A stretch of DNA of 17,056 nt, taken from the NCBI GenBank assembly GCA_900549105.1, contig URND01000062.1, positions 1-17,056 on the forward strand. Direction: 5' to 3'. The notes beneath the pieces are model-generated. The model searched no databases and was not told the origin of the DNA. It worked only from the letters and a program-made list of their open reading frames with translations. Positions 7,546 through 15,027 of this stretch are shown piece after piece. The position numbers were made by a program, and so were the translations under genes. Position 1 is the stretch's first letter; every line of letters starts with the position of its first letter. Source of the stretch: an uncultured Eubacteriales bacterium. GTDB lineage: Bacteria; Bacillota; Clostridia; Lachnospirales; Lachnospiraceae.

Positions 7546-7989
7546 ATGAAGGAACGCAACGATTATTATGTCGTAAAAAGAAAAGCGGTGCCGGAGGTGC
7601 TTCTGAAAGTCGTGGAAGCAAAACATCTCCTGGAGTCGGCAAAGGTTCCGACAGTTCAGGAGGCGGCCGAACAGGTTGGTATCAGCCGCAGTTCATTTTA
7701 CAAATATAAGGATGATATTTTCCCTTTTCATGAACATTCCATGGGGCGGACTTTTACGGTGATGATTCAATTGGATGATGAGCCGGGATTTCTGTCCGGG
7801 CTGTTGAATTGTGTGGCAAAATATCAGGCGAACATACTGACAATTCATCAGGCGATTCCTGTGAACGGAGTGGCTTCGGTGACTTTGAGTATTGAAATTT
7901 TAAATATAACCGGCGATGTGTCGGAACTGATTGATGCGTTGGAAAAGGCGCAGGGGGTTCATTATCTTAAAATATTATCCAGGGAATAG
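7546..7989 (+). CDS. PheB-like HTH–ACT domain protein (UPF0735 family)
   Basis: A 147-residue protein of the PheB/UPF0735 ACT-domain family. The N-terminal half has a helix-turn-helix-like segment (about 36–55; PTVQEAAEQVGISRSSFYKY). The C-terminal half (about 68–147) is an ACT domain, starting GRTFTVMIQLDDEPGFLSGL, of the kind that binds amino acids and regulates. In B. subtilis, pheB lies beside pheA and near hom–thrC–thrB, and Clostridia often place this family next to homoserine dehydrogenase. Here it is 17 bp after prfB and 16 bp before the phosphoglycerate mutase-family gene, with GGAGG 8 nt before the ATG. It is probably a ligand-sensing regulator of aspartate-family or aromatic amino acid metabolism, but the target and ligand cannot be read from the sequence. 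Confidence 0.85.
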   Translation: MKERNDYYVVKRKAVPEVLLKVVEAKHLLESAKVPTVQEAAEQVGISRSSFYKYKDDIFPFHEHSMGRTFTVMIQLDDEPGFLSGLLNCVAKYQANILTIHQAIPVNGVASVTLSIEILNITGDVSELIDALEKAQGVHYLKILSRE

Positions 7990-8005
7990 AGAGGAAGGAA
8001 GAGTT

Positions 8006-9214
8006 ATGAAATATATCATAATGTTAGGCGACGGTATGGCCGATGAACCACTGGAAGTGCTTGGCGGAAAGACGCCGCTGGAGTATGCAGAAACAAAAAC
8101 TATGGATGCGTTGGCAAAAAAATCAGAAATCGGTATGGCATACACAGTGCCGGAGGGTATGAGTCCCGGCAGTGATACGGCAAATCTGTCTGTCCTTGGC
8201 TATAATCCGAAACTCTATTATACCGGCCGTTCTCCGCTGGAAGCTCTGAGTATTGGCGTGGATATGAAAGAGACAGATATTGCCCTGCGATGCAATATTG
8301 TAACGCTTTCTGAAGAAGAAGGCATCCCATATGAAGAGCGGACGATCATTGACCACAGTTCCGATGAAATCTCCACGGAGGATGCGGCGATTCTACTGGA
8401 AGCTGTTCGAAAAGAACTGGAAACAGAGACTTACAAATTTTATCTGGGAACAAGCTATCGCCATCTGCTCATTTGGGACAGGGGCCGGGTTGTCGAGCTG
8501 GCAGCGCCCCATGACCATCTGGGAAAAGTGATTAAAGATTTTCTTCCGAAAAATGAAGCTCTGCGGGAAATGATGAAAAGAAGTTATGATATTCTGGAAA
8601 ATCATCCTTTAAATGTGGAACGCCGGAAAAAAGGGCTGAAGCCGGCAAATTCCTGCTGGTTTTGGGGAGCGGGCACACGTCCGGCTCTGACCTCTTTTGA
8701 AGAAAAGACCAATTTGAAAGGCGCAATGATTTCTGCAGTAGATTTGCTGAAGGGTATTGCCGTAGGAGCGGGAATGAAAAATGTTCATGTGGAGGGCGCC
8801 AACGGCGGACTTCACACCAACTATGAAGGCAAAGCTCGGGCGGCAGCAGATACGCTTTTGAAGGATGGCAATGATTTTGTATACATACATCTGGAAGCGC
8901 CGGATGAAATGGGACACCAGGGAAGTGTTGAACGTAAAATCCAGGCAATTGAGAATATGGATACACGGCTGATTAAACCTTTGGTGGAAGCAATGGACGC
9001 ATCCGGGGAGGATTACCGCCTGCTGATTATGCCGGATCATCCGACACCAATCTGTATTCGGACCCATTCCTCAAACCCGGTACCGTTTATGCTGTATGAC
9101 AGCCGGAAAGATTTGCGTAAAACCTGGAATTATAATGAAAGAGAAGCTGCTGAGAGCGGAAATATTGTGATTGAAGAAGGCTATGAATTAATTGACCGGC
9201 TGCTGAATGCATAG
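8006..9214 (+). CDS. Archaeal-type cofactor-independent phosphoglycerate mutase / proposed homoserine kinase
   Basis: A 402-residue alkaline phosphatase-superfamily enzyme related to the ApgM-type 2,3-bisphosphoglycerate-independent phosphoglycerate mutase. The ATG at 8006 is chosen over an earlier in-frame ATG because AGGAAGG lies just upstream and the protein then starts MKYIIMLGDGMADEPL as expected. Metal-binding and active-site motifs are LGDGM (Asp9), SPGSDTAN with predicted phospho-accepting Ser56, YTGRSPLEA, APDEMGHQG and PDHPTPI…RTHS. A bacterial branch of this family has been proposed to be homoserine kinase because it sits in threonine operons. Its ACT-domain neighbour upstream makes that role plausible, but no hom or thrC gene is in the window, so the substrate is left open. 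Confidence 0.88.
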   Translation: MKYIIMLGDGMADEPLEVLGGKTPLEYAETKTMDALAKKSEIGMAYTVPEGMSPGSDTANLSVLGYNPKLYYTGRSPLEALSIGVDMKETDIALRCNIVTLSEEEGIPYEERTIIDHSSDEISTEDAAILLEAVRKELETETYKFYLGTSYRHLLIWDRGRVVELAAPHDHLGKVIKDFLPKNEALREMMKRSYDILENHPLNVERRKKGLKPANSCWFWGAGTRPALTSFEEKTNLKGAMISAVDLLKGIAVGAGMKNVHVEGANGGLHTNYEGKARAAADTLLKDGNDFVYIHLEAPDEMGHQGSVERKIQAIENMDTRLIKPLVEAMDASGEDYRLLIMPDHPTPICIRTHSSNPVPFMLYDSRKDLRKTWNYNEREAAESGNIVIEEGYELIDRLLNA

Positions 9215-9282
9215 CCGGGAAAACGATGATTGTCAACAGGCTGCGCAGTAATGGGCGGCCTGTTTCTGCGATGGGAGAATAT

Positions 9283-11427
9283 ATGGATATTGTAAAAACA
9301 ATAAGTCAGGAATTAAATATCAAGCCGTGGCAGACGGAGGCCGTGATAAAGTTAATCGATGAAGGCAATACGATTCCTTTTATTGCCCGTTATCGAAAAG
9401 AAGCTACGGGCTCTCTGAATGACGAGGTGCTGCGCCGGTTCCATGAGCGGCTTTTGTATCTCCGGAATCTGGAAGATAAAAAAGCCCAGGTGCTCGGTTC
9501 CATTGAGGAGCAGGGCAAATTAACGCCGGAATTAAAAAAAGCTATTGAAGCGGCGGCGACGATGGTGGCGGTGGATGACTTGTACCGTCCCTATCGGCCA
9601 AAACGGCGTACCCGGGCAACGATTGCCAAAGAAAAGGGATTGGAGCCGCTGGCAAATATCCTGCTGCTTCAAATGACAAAACGCCTTCCGGAAGAAGAAG
9701 CGGCTGCCTACATTTCAGAAGAAAAGGGCGCAGCCACCGTGGAGGAAGCGCTGGACGGCGCTAAGGATATTTTGGCGGAAATGATTTCGGACTCGGCAGA
9801 GTATCGGACTTATATCCGCAAAGTCACAATGAATGAGGGAAAAATTGTTTCCAAAGGAAGAGATGAAAAAGAAAAATCCGTTTATGAGAATTATTATGAC
9901 TATGAGGAAGCGGTAAGTAAGATTCCGGGTCATCGGATTTTGGCGATAAACCGCGGTGAGAAAGAAAAATTCCTGACTGTCCGAATTGAGGCGCCGGAGG
10001 AAAAGATACTGCGATATCTGGAAAAAAAGGTGATTCGCAGGGAAGATTCGCCGATGAGCAGTCTGCTGAAAGATGTTGTGGAGGACAGTTATCATCGGCT
10101 GATAAGTCCGGCGATTGAGCGGGAAGTGCGCAATGAGCTGACCGAAAAGGCCGAAGACGGCGGCATTAAAGTATTTGGAAAGAATCTGGAACAGCTTTTA
10201 ATGCAGCCGCCGATTGCGGGACGGGTTGTTCTCGGATGGGACCCGGCTTTCCGTACCGGGTGTAAGCTGGCGGTTGTGGATGCAACAGGGAAAGTATTGG
10301 ATACGGTTGTCATTTATCCAACGGAACCGCAGAAAAAGATTGCTGAGGCGAAGGCAGTATTAAAACGCTTAATAAAAAAATACAACATTACTCTTATTTC
10401 ATTGGGCAACGGTACTGCTTCCCGGGAATCGGAAATGGTTATCGTTGATCTGCTTAAAGAGCTGGACAGCCGTGTGGAATATGTTATTGTCAATGAGGCG
10501 GGAGCTTCGGTCTATTCAGCCAGCAAACTGGCCACGGAGGAATTTCCGGAATTTGATGTGGGGCAGAGAAGTGCAGCCTCCATTGCAAGAAGACTCCAGG
10601 ACCCGCTGGCCGAACTTGTAAAGATTGAGCCGAAGGCCATCGGCGTGGGGCAGTATCAGCATGATATGAACCAGAAGAAATTGAGTGATGTTCTGGAGGG
10701 AACAGTGGAAGACTGTGTGAACCGGGTTGGCGTGGATTTGAATACGGCTTCGGCTTCCCTTTTGGAATACATTTCCGGGATTAATAAGACAATTGCCAAA
10801 AATATTGTTGCTTACCGGGAAACTAACGGTCGTTTTAAAAATCGCCGGCAGCTTTTAAAAGTGCCGAAGCTGGGGCCGAAAGCCTATGAGCAGTGCGCCG
10901 GATTTATGCGAATTCTGGATGGGGATAATCCTCTGGATAAGACGAGTGTCCATCCCGAATCCTACGGGGCTGCTGAGGAATTGCTGAAACGGCTTGGATA
11001 TACCAAAGAAGATATTTTAAACGGCAGGCTGTCGGGTATTGGACGGCAGATGAAAGATTATAAAAAACTGAGTGAAGAAGTCGGCGTTGGTGAAATCACA
11101 CTGCGGGACATTGTTAAAGAACTGGAAAAACCGGGAAGAGACCCGAGGGATGAAATGCCGAAACCGATTCTCCGCACCGATGTGCTGGAAATGAAAGATT
11201 TAAAAGAAGGTATGATTCTGAAGGGTACGGTGCGAAACGTTATTGATTTCGGCGCTTTTGTGGATATCGGCGTCCACCAGGATGGACTGGTCCATATTTC
11301 CCAACTGACAGATAAAAAATTTGTCAAACATCCGATGGAAGTAGTCAGCGTGGGTGATGTGGTCGATGTTAAAGTTATGAGTGTCGACTTGGCAAAGAAA
11401 CGTATTCAGTTAACTATGAAAATATAA
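9283..11427 (+). CDS. tex: Tex-family S1 RNA-binding transcription accessory protein
   Basis: A Tex (Spt6-like) nucleic-acid-binding protein of 714 residues, the usual length. Domains in order are an N-terminal helical region (KPWQTEAVIKLIDEGNTIPF; FIARYRKEATGSLND), a YqgF/RuvC-like fold (about 315–440; GWDPAFRTGCKLAVVDATG, SLGNGTASRE), helix-hairpin-helix repeats (about 479–545; GVDLNTASASLLEYISG), and a C-terminal S1 domain (about 641–714; GTVRNVIDFGAFVDIG). The ATG at 9283 is preferred because GGGAG lies 5 nt upstream and the family normally starts here. An in-frame ATG at 9226 would add 19 poorly conserved residues. Tex is thought to act with RNA polymerase on nucleic acids; its exact function is unsettled. 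The ECF gene follows 26 bp later, probably in the same transcript. Confidence 0.95.
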   Translation: MDIVKTISQELNIKPWQTEAVIKLIDEGNTIPFIARYRKEATGSLNDEVLRRFHERLLYLRNLEDKKAQVLGSIEEQGKLTPELKKAIEAAATMVAVDDLYRPYRPKRRTRATIAKEKGLEPLANILLLQMTKRLPEEEAAAYISEEKGAATVEEALDGAKDILAEMISDSAEYRTYIRKVTMNEGKIVSKGRDEKEKSVYENYYDYEEAVSKIPGHRILAINRGEKEKFLTVRIEAPEEKILRYLEKKVIRREDSPMSSLLKDVVEDSYHRLISPAIEREVRNELTEKAEDGGIKVFGKNLEQLLMQPPIAGRVVLGWDPAFRTGCKLAVVDATGKVLDTVVIYPTEPQKKIAEAKAVLKRLIKKYNITLISLGNGTASRESEMVIVDLLKELDSRVEYVIVNEAGASVYSASKLATEEFPEFDVGQRSAASIARRLQDPLAELVKIEPKAIGVGQYQHDMNQKKLSDVLEGTVEDCVNRVGVDLNTASASLLEYISGINKTIAKNIVAYRETNGRFKNRRQLLKVPKLGPKAYEQCAGFMRILDGDNPLDKTSVHPESYGAAEELLKRLGYTKEDILNGRLSGIGRQMKDYKKLSEEVGVGEITLRDIVKELEKPGRDPRDEMPKPILRTDVLEMKDLKEGMILKGTVRNVIDFGAFVDIGVHQDGLVHISQLTDKKFVKHPMEVVSVGDVVDVKVMSVDLAKKRIQLTMKI

Positions 11428-11453
11428 ATACATCATGAAGAGGGGACGGAAAG

Positions 11454-12053
11454 ATGCAGTCAAAAAAGATGTTATTTTCAACAAGGGATTTAGTAATTGT
11501 AGGTTTGTTTTCGGCATTGGCTTATGTGCTGATGCTGCTGGAGTCGCCGGGATATCTCGGCTTTCTCCGAATTGAGTTCAGCGATGTGCCGGCCATACTC
11601 GGAGGACTTGGCCTTGGCCCGGCCGCCGGCGTATTCATTGAGTTGATTAAGAATATTATTAAAGCGCTTTCAACAAAGACAATCGGCGCCGGTGAACTGG
11701 CAAACTTTGTTGTGGGCAGCGCCTATGTACTTCCGCTGAGCATTATTTACAGAAAGTGGAAGGGAAAACACCGCCTGCTGACGGGATATGTGGTTGGGAC
11801 GGTGACAATGTGTGTTGCAGGTATGATTGTCAACTATTTTGTCACATTGCCGCTGTATTCCAATATGTTCGGCGGAGTGGACGCGCTGATAGGATTTGTG
11901 GGAAGCATGACACCGGGATTTCTTCCGGAAATTAACAGCCTGTGGAAAATTATTATCATTGGTATTACGCCGTTCAATGTGCTGAAAGGGATTATGATGG
12001 CGGTTGTGTCTTACTATGTGTTTAAGCTGGTGAAAAAACCGCTTCAATTTTAA
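11454..12053 (+). CDS. ribU: RibU-like ECF transporter substrate-binding (S) component
   Basis: A 199-residue integral membrane protein with about five to six hydrophobic segments, matching the S component of energy-coupling factor vitamin importers. The conserved patches IEFSDVPAILGGLGLGP, IELIKNIIKAL and GELANFVVGSAYVLPL are typical of RibU (riboflavin). The A and T components (EcfA/EcfA'/EcfT) are not in the window, as expected for shared group II modules encoded elsewhere. No FMN riboswitch precedes it: only 26 bp separate it from tex. Specificity for riboflavin is inferred from similarity alone; related S components for other ligands cannot be fully excluded. Confidence 0.82.
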   Translation: MQSKKMLFSTRDLVIVGLFSALAYVLMLLESPGYLGFLRIEFSDVPAILGGLGLGPAAGVFIELIKNIIKALSTKTIGAGELANFVVGSAYVLPLSIIYRKWKGKHRLLTGYVVGTVTMCVAGMIVNYFVTLPLYSNMFGGVDALIGFVGSMTPGFLPEINSLWKIIIIGITPFNVLKGIMMAVVSYYVFKLVKKPLQF

Positions 12054-12071
12054 ATAAGCGTATGTTATAAT
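12043..12071 (+). promoter_or_regulatory. Possible promoter of the tsaE–tsaB–rimI operon
   Basis: A perfect TATAAT (12066–12071) preceded by TGT (extended −10). The −35 TTCAAT (12043–12048, 17-bp spacer) is weak and overlaps the end of the ribU gene. The start would be near 12078, about 20 nt before the tsaE ATG. Confidence 0.55.
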
Positions 12072-12097
12072 ATTATATTAAAAAAAGGTAGGTTCAA

Positions 12098-12532
12098 ATG
12101 ATTGTAGAAACTTTTTCGGCGGATGAAACATATGAATATGGACGTAAAATGGGCGCTGAAGCCCGGCCAGGAGACGTATATTGCCTGACCGGGGATTTGG
12201 GCGTGGGCAAAACCGTGTTTACACAGGGGTTTGCCGCCGGACTTGGCGTGGAAGAATCCGTAAGCAGTCCGACATTTACAATTATTCAGGAATATGAAGG
12301 AGAAAAAATGCCCTTTTATCATTTTGATGTATATCGCATTGGCGATGTCGAAGAGATGGATGAAATCGGCTTTGACGACTATATCTATGGCGAGGGCGTC
12401 TGCCTGATTGAGTGGGCGGATTTGATTCGCGAGATATTGCCGGAGGACTTTGTCGGCATTTTTATTGAAAAGGATATGGAAAAAGGGTTTGATTATCGCA
12501 GAATTACGCTGGAAAGAGGAGGCGTCGTATAA
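12098..12532 (+). CDS. tsaE: tRNA t6A biosynthesis ATPase TsaE
   Basis: A 144-residue P-loop ATPase of the TsaE (YjeE/YdiB) family, which works with TsaB and TsaD in threonylcarbamoyl transfer to A37 of ANN-decoding tRNAs. The Walker A is GDLGVGKT (32–39), followed by SSPTFTIIQEY, the conserved FYHFDVYRI and the IEWAD segment. AGGTAGG lies just upstream of the ATG. The TAA stop shares its last base with the tsaB start (TAATG), implying translational coupling. Confidence 0.97.
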   Translation: MIVETFSADETYEYGRKMGAEARPGDVYCLTGDLGVGKTVFTQGFAAGLGVEESVSSPTFTIIQEYEGEKMPFYHFDVYRIGDVEEMDEIGFDDYIYGEGVCLIEWADLIREILPEDFVGIFIEKDMEKGFDYRRITLERGGVV

Positions 12533-13296
12533 TGCTATTGCTGGCTATTGAGAGTTCGGGGCTTGTGGCATCGATTGCTTTGATGACTGAAGATAAATTG
12601 ATTGGAGAATATACAACAAATTTCAAAAAGACACATTCTCAGACACTTTTGCCGATGATGGATGAATTGGTGCGAATGACGGGAATTTCTCTGGATTCGG
12701 TGGATGCTATTGTAATATCCGGGGGACCGGGTTCATTTACCGGGCTGCGAATCGGTGCGGCAACGGCAAAGGGGCTGGGGCTGGCGCTGGATAAACCACT
12801 TGTCAATGTGCCGACGGTGGATGCTCTCGCCTACAATCTGTATGGACTGGAACAGGTGATATGTCCGATTATGGATGCAAGACGGCAGCAGGTTTATACG
12901 GGCCTGTATACCTTTGAAGGGGATAAATTCCGTGTCCTCTGTGAGGAAAAAGCTGTGGGAATTGCCGACATTGTTCAGGAGATTAACGCTATGGGAAAAC
13001 CAGTGGTATTTTTAGGCGATGGAGTTCCGGTTCATCGCACTTATATCGAAGAAAATATTCAGGTGGAGTGCCATTTTGCGCCGCCTCATTTGAATGCACA
13101 GCGGGCCGGCGCTTTAGCCGCCCTCGGAAAGATTTATTTTGAGGAAGGCCGCCTGGAAACGGCGGACGCCCATGTCCCTGAATATTTGAGACTGTCCCAG
13201 GCTGAACGGGAATTGATGGAACGGCGGAAACGGGAAGGGCAGGAGCGTCGGAAGCAGGAACCGCAGGAGGAAGCGTCATGCAAATCCGGCCAATGA
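12532..13296 (+). CDS. tsaB: tRNA t6A biosynthesis protein TsaB, with a charged C-terminal tail
   Basis: TsaB (YeaZ/YdiC) is the ASKHA-fold partner of TsaD; it lacks TsaD's metal-binding histidines and acts as a scaffold. The family signature GGPGSFTGLRIG (64–75) is clear, as are the N-terminal LAIESSG and PIMDARRQQVYTG. At 254 residues it is somewhat longer than usual (about 220–240). The excess is a charged tail after LRLSQAERE, rich in Arg, Glu, Gln and Lys (about 225–254). The last 19 bp overlap the rimI start, so the tail partly houses the rimI ribosome binding site. It is coupled to tsaE by a 1-bp overlap. Confidence 0.96.
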   Translation: MLLLAIESSGLVASIALMTEDKLIGEYTTNFKKTHSQTLLPMMDELVRMTGISLDSVDAIVISGGPGSFTGLRIGAATAKGLGLALDKPLVNVPTVDALAYNLYGLEQVICPIMDARRQQVYTGLYTFEGDKFRVLCEEKAVGIADIVQEINAMGKPVVFLGDGVPVHRTYIEENIQVECHFAPPHLNAQRAGALAALGKIYFEEGRLETADAHVPEYLRLSQAERELMERRKREGQERRKQEPQEEASCKSGQ

Positions 13297-13733
13297 CGGA
13301 AATGGATTTGGATGGGGTGGTCCACGTTGAGGCGGTTTGTTTTTCTGATGCGTGGAACCGGAAAAACTTTGAGGATTCCCTGAAAGAACCGACAGCCCAT
13401 TTACTGGTGGCTGTGGATGATGTTTCAGATGAAATTATTGGTTACTGCTGTTTGTATCAGGCGCTGGATGAGGGCGAGATTGTCAATGTGGCCATTGGGC
13501 CGGAGTATCGGCAAAGGGGACACGGGGCCGCTATGGTCCGGGCGCTGATGACGCTTGGAAAGTCGCTTGGAGCAGAAAGCTTTTTTCTTGAAGTTCGGGC
13601 GGGGAATACAGCCGGAAAGCGATTGTATGAGAGCCTTGGGTTTAAAACCTGCGGAATACGGAAAGGCTTTTATTCCAACCCCAGAGAAGATGCCGTACTG
13701 ATGGCTTGGCAGGAGGAAGCCTTTTGCCAGTAA
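13278..13733 (+). CDS. rimI: GNAT N-acetyltransferase RimI
   Basis: A 151-residue GNAT acetyltransferase of the RimI type, which acetylates the N-terminal alanine of ribosomal protein S18 in E. coli. The acetyl-CoA motif IGPEYRQRGHGAAMV and the RimI-typical LEVRAGNTAGKRLYESLGF and FYSNPREDAVLM are present. Substrate preference in Firmicutes may be broader. AGGAGG at 13265–13270 lies 7 nt before the ATG, within the end of tsaB, with which the gene overlaps by 19 bp. rimI next to tsaB is a common arrangement. Confidence 0.93.
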   Translation: MQIRPMTEMDLDGVVHVEAVCFSDAWNRKNFEDSLKEPTAHLLVAVDDVSDEIIGYCCLYQALDEGEIVNVAIGPEYRQRGHGAAMVRALMTLGKSLGAESFFLEVRAGNTAGKRLYESLGFKTCGIRKGFYSNPREDAVLMAWQEEAFCQ

Positions 13734-13790
13734 TCTCCTATGTATTAAACCGGATGGATTTTGTATAATTAAGCCGAAAACTGATGATAA

Positions 13791-13872
13791 GGTATACCCA
13801 TTCGGGCATTCTGTATGTCAGATGCTTTGCATGGGGCGCGCTCCGTCAGGCTGCGCGCGACAAGGGATACAA
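13791..13872. repeat. Structured intergenic repeat, copy A (long form)
   Basis: It begins GGTATACC and contains the 27-nt core at 13793–13819, which matches copy B (16472–16498) at 23 of 27 positions. It continues into a GC-rich hairpin (GCGCGC … GCGCGC, about 13837–13859) and ends near AAGGGATAC, which resembles the right end of copy B. It sits just upstream of the Cys4 gene's ribosome binding site and so would be in that gene's leader. Confidence 0.65.
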
Positions 13873-13883
13873 AGGAGTAGATT

Positions 13884-14090
13884 ATGGAAAAAAATACCAA
13901 AATTTGTAATTGCTGCGGTCGTATTATCGGGCAGGAAGATTATGTGCATATTGAAAAAGTCTGGGGATATTTTTCCAGAGGAAAAGATGGGCAGAAACAT
14001 GTCATTAATCTGTGTGAGGACTGTTATGACCGTCTGATTAAAAATTTCAAATATGCTCCGGAAATTTTAGAAACAACAGAACTTGTATAA
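13884..14090 (+). CDS. Small Cys4 zinc-ribbon-like protein, function unknown
   Basis: A 68-residue protein with AAAGGAG 6 nt before the ATG. Two cysteine pairs, C8-x2-C11 (in CNCCGR, plus an extra Cys10) and C44-x2-C47 (LCEDCYD), are spaced as in a zinc ribbon or treble-clef knuckle. Between them are aromatic and basic residues (YVHIEKVWGYFSRGKDGQKH). There is no signal peptide or membrane segment. It lies between rimI and the ribonuclease Z gene, 16 bp before the latter, within a tRNA-modification and tRNA-processing cluster. I do not recognise a named family. The ribosome binding site, the Cys pattern and the tight spacing support a real gene; a nucleic-acid or tRNA-related role is only a guess from context. 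Confidence 0.85.
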   Translation: MEKNTKICNCCGRIIGQEDYVHIEKVWGYFSRGKDGQKHVINLCEDCYDRLIKNFKYAPEILETTELV

Positions 14091-14106
14091 ATAAAGAGGG
14101 AATAAT

Positions 14107-15015
14107 ATGTTGGACTTGTGTTTATTGGGGACAGGAGGGATGATGCCGCTGCCTTACCGGTGGCTGACATCCCTGATGCTCCGCTATAATGGAAGCAGTC
14201 TGTTGATTGACTGCGGCGAGGGAACTCAGATTACTATTCGGGAAAAGGGTTGGAGTTTCCGGCCGCTGGATGTCATCTGCATTACCCATTTTCATGGGGA
14301 CCATATCAGCGGACTTCCGGGAATTCTGCTGGCGATGGCAAATTCCGACAGGAAGGAGCCATTGGTGATGATTGGGCCTAAGGGGCTTACCCGGGTGGTA
14401 AATTCTTTGAGGGTAATTGCGCCGGAACTTCCGTTTCAAATTGAATTTATTGAACTTACACAAACAGAACAGCATATAGAAACTCATGGATACCATATTG
14501 ATGCTTTTCGCGTTAATCATAAAATTACCTGCTACGGTTATAGCATTTCTATACCGAGGGCGGGCCTTTTTGATGTGGAAAAGGCAAAGAATAATGAAGT
14601 GCCGCTGAAATACTGGAATCGTCTTCAAAAAGGAGAGGCATTTGAGGCGGAAGGGCGTTTTTATAAACCGGAGATGGTTCTTGGAGAACCGCGAAAAGGA
14701 ATTAAGGTGACCTATACAACGGATACGAGGCCGACAGATTCTATCCGGCAGAATGCCAAAAATGCGGATTTGTTTATTTGCGAAGGCATGTACGGCGAAA
14801 AGGGCGATATTAATAATGCGGTGAAATATAAACATATGACATTTGAGGAAGCGGCGGGGCTGGCCAGAGATGCCCAGGTCAAAGAACTGTGGCTGACCCA
14901 TTATAGTCCGGCGATTAATCATCCGGAGATATTTATGGAAGATGTGCGGCGGATTTTTCCGAATGCCCATGCGGCGAAGGACCGTCGTTCGATGGAATTG
15001 AATTTTGAGGAATAG
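14107..15015 (+). CDS. rnz: Divergent ribonuclease Z (tRNase Z), metallo-beta-lactamase fold
   Basis: A 302-residue tRNase Z-like nuclease, the usual short-form length, expected to cut precursor tRNAs after the discriminator base. The zinc-binding THFHGDH motif is at 60–66, with the later metal ligands in VNHKITCYGY, YTTDTR and LTHYSP. Several tRNase Z hallmarks differ from B. subtilis Rnz. The PxKxRN loop reads PLPYRW (14–19). The HEAT motif reads CEGM (225–228), while the later HST reads HMT (243–245). The flexible-arm GP motif is not evident. It may be a lineage-specific functional tRNase Z or a related MBL nuclease. Spacing to the Cys4 gene (16 bp) and tsaD (12 bp) suggests one transcript. 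Confidence 0.85.
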   Translation: MLDLCLLGTGGMMPLPYRWLTSLMLRYNGSSLLIDCGEGTQITIREKGWSFRPLDVICITHFHGDHISGLPGILLAMANSDRKEPLVMIGPKGLTRVVNSLRVIAPELPFQIEFIELTQTEQHIETHGYHIDAFRVNHKITCYGYSISIPRAGLFDVEKAKNNEVPLKYWNRLQKGEAFEAEGRFYKPEMVLGEPRKGIKVTYTTDTRPTDSIRQNAKNADLFICEGMYGEKGDINNAVKYKHMTFEEAAGLARDAQVKELWLTHYSPAINHPEIFMEDVRRIFPNAHAAKDRRSMELNFEE

Positions 15016-15027
15016 AGGCGTACAGAT

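Noticed and set aside
9235..9264. Inverted repeat AACAGGC … GCCTGTT between the mutase-like gene and tex
   Set aside because: Only 7 bp with a 16-nt loop and no T-run; not convincing as a terminator.
11428..11453. FMN riboswitch before the RibU-like gene
   Set aside because: Only 26 bp separate it from tex, far too short for the aptamer, and no conserved RFN-element segments are visible.
13764..13769. Perfect TATAAT between rimI and the Cys4 gene
   Set aside because: No −35-like hexamer at 16–18 bp and no correctly placed extended TG; kept only as a weak possibility for a promoter of the Cys4–rnz–tsaD genes.
14122..14970. Open frame of 282 codons on the − strand inside rnz
   Set aside because: Shadow of the rnz gene; no domain or ribosome binding site, and it spans a clearly coding + strand gene.
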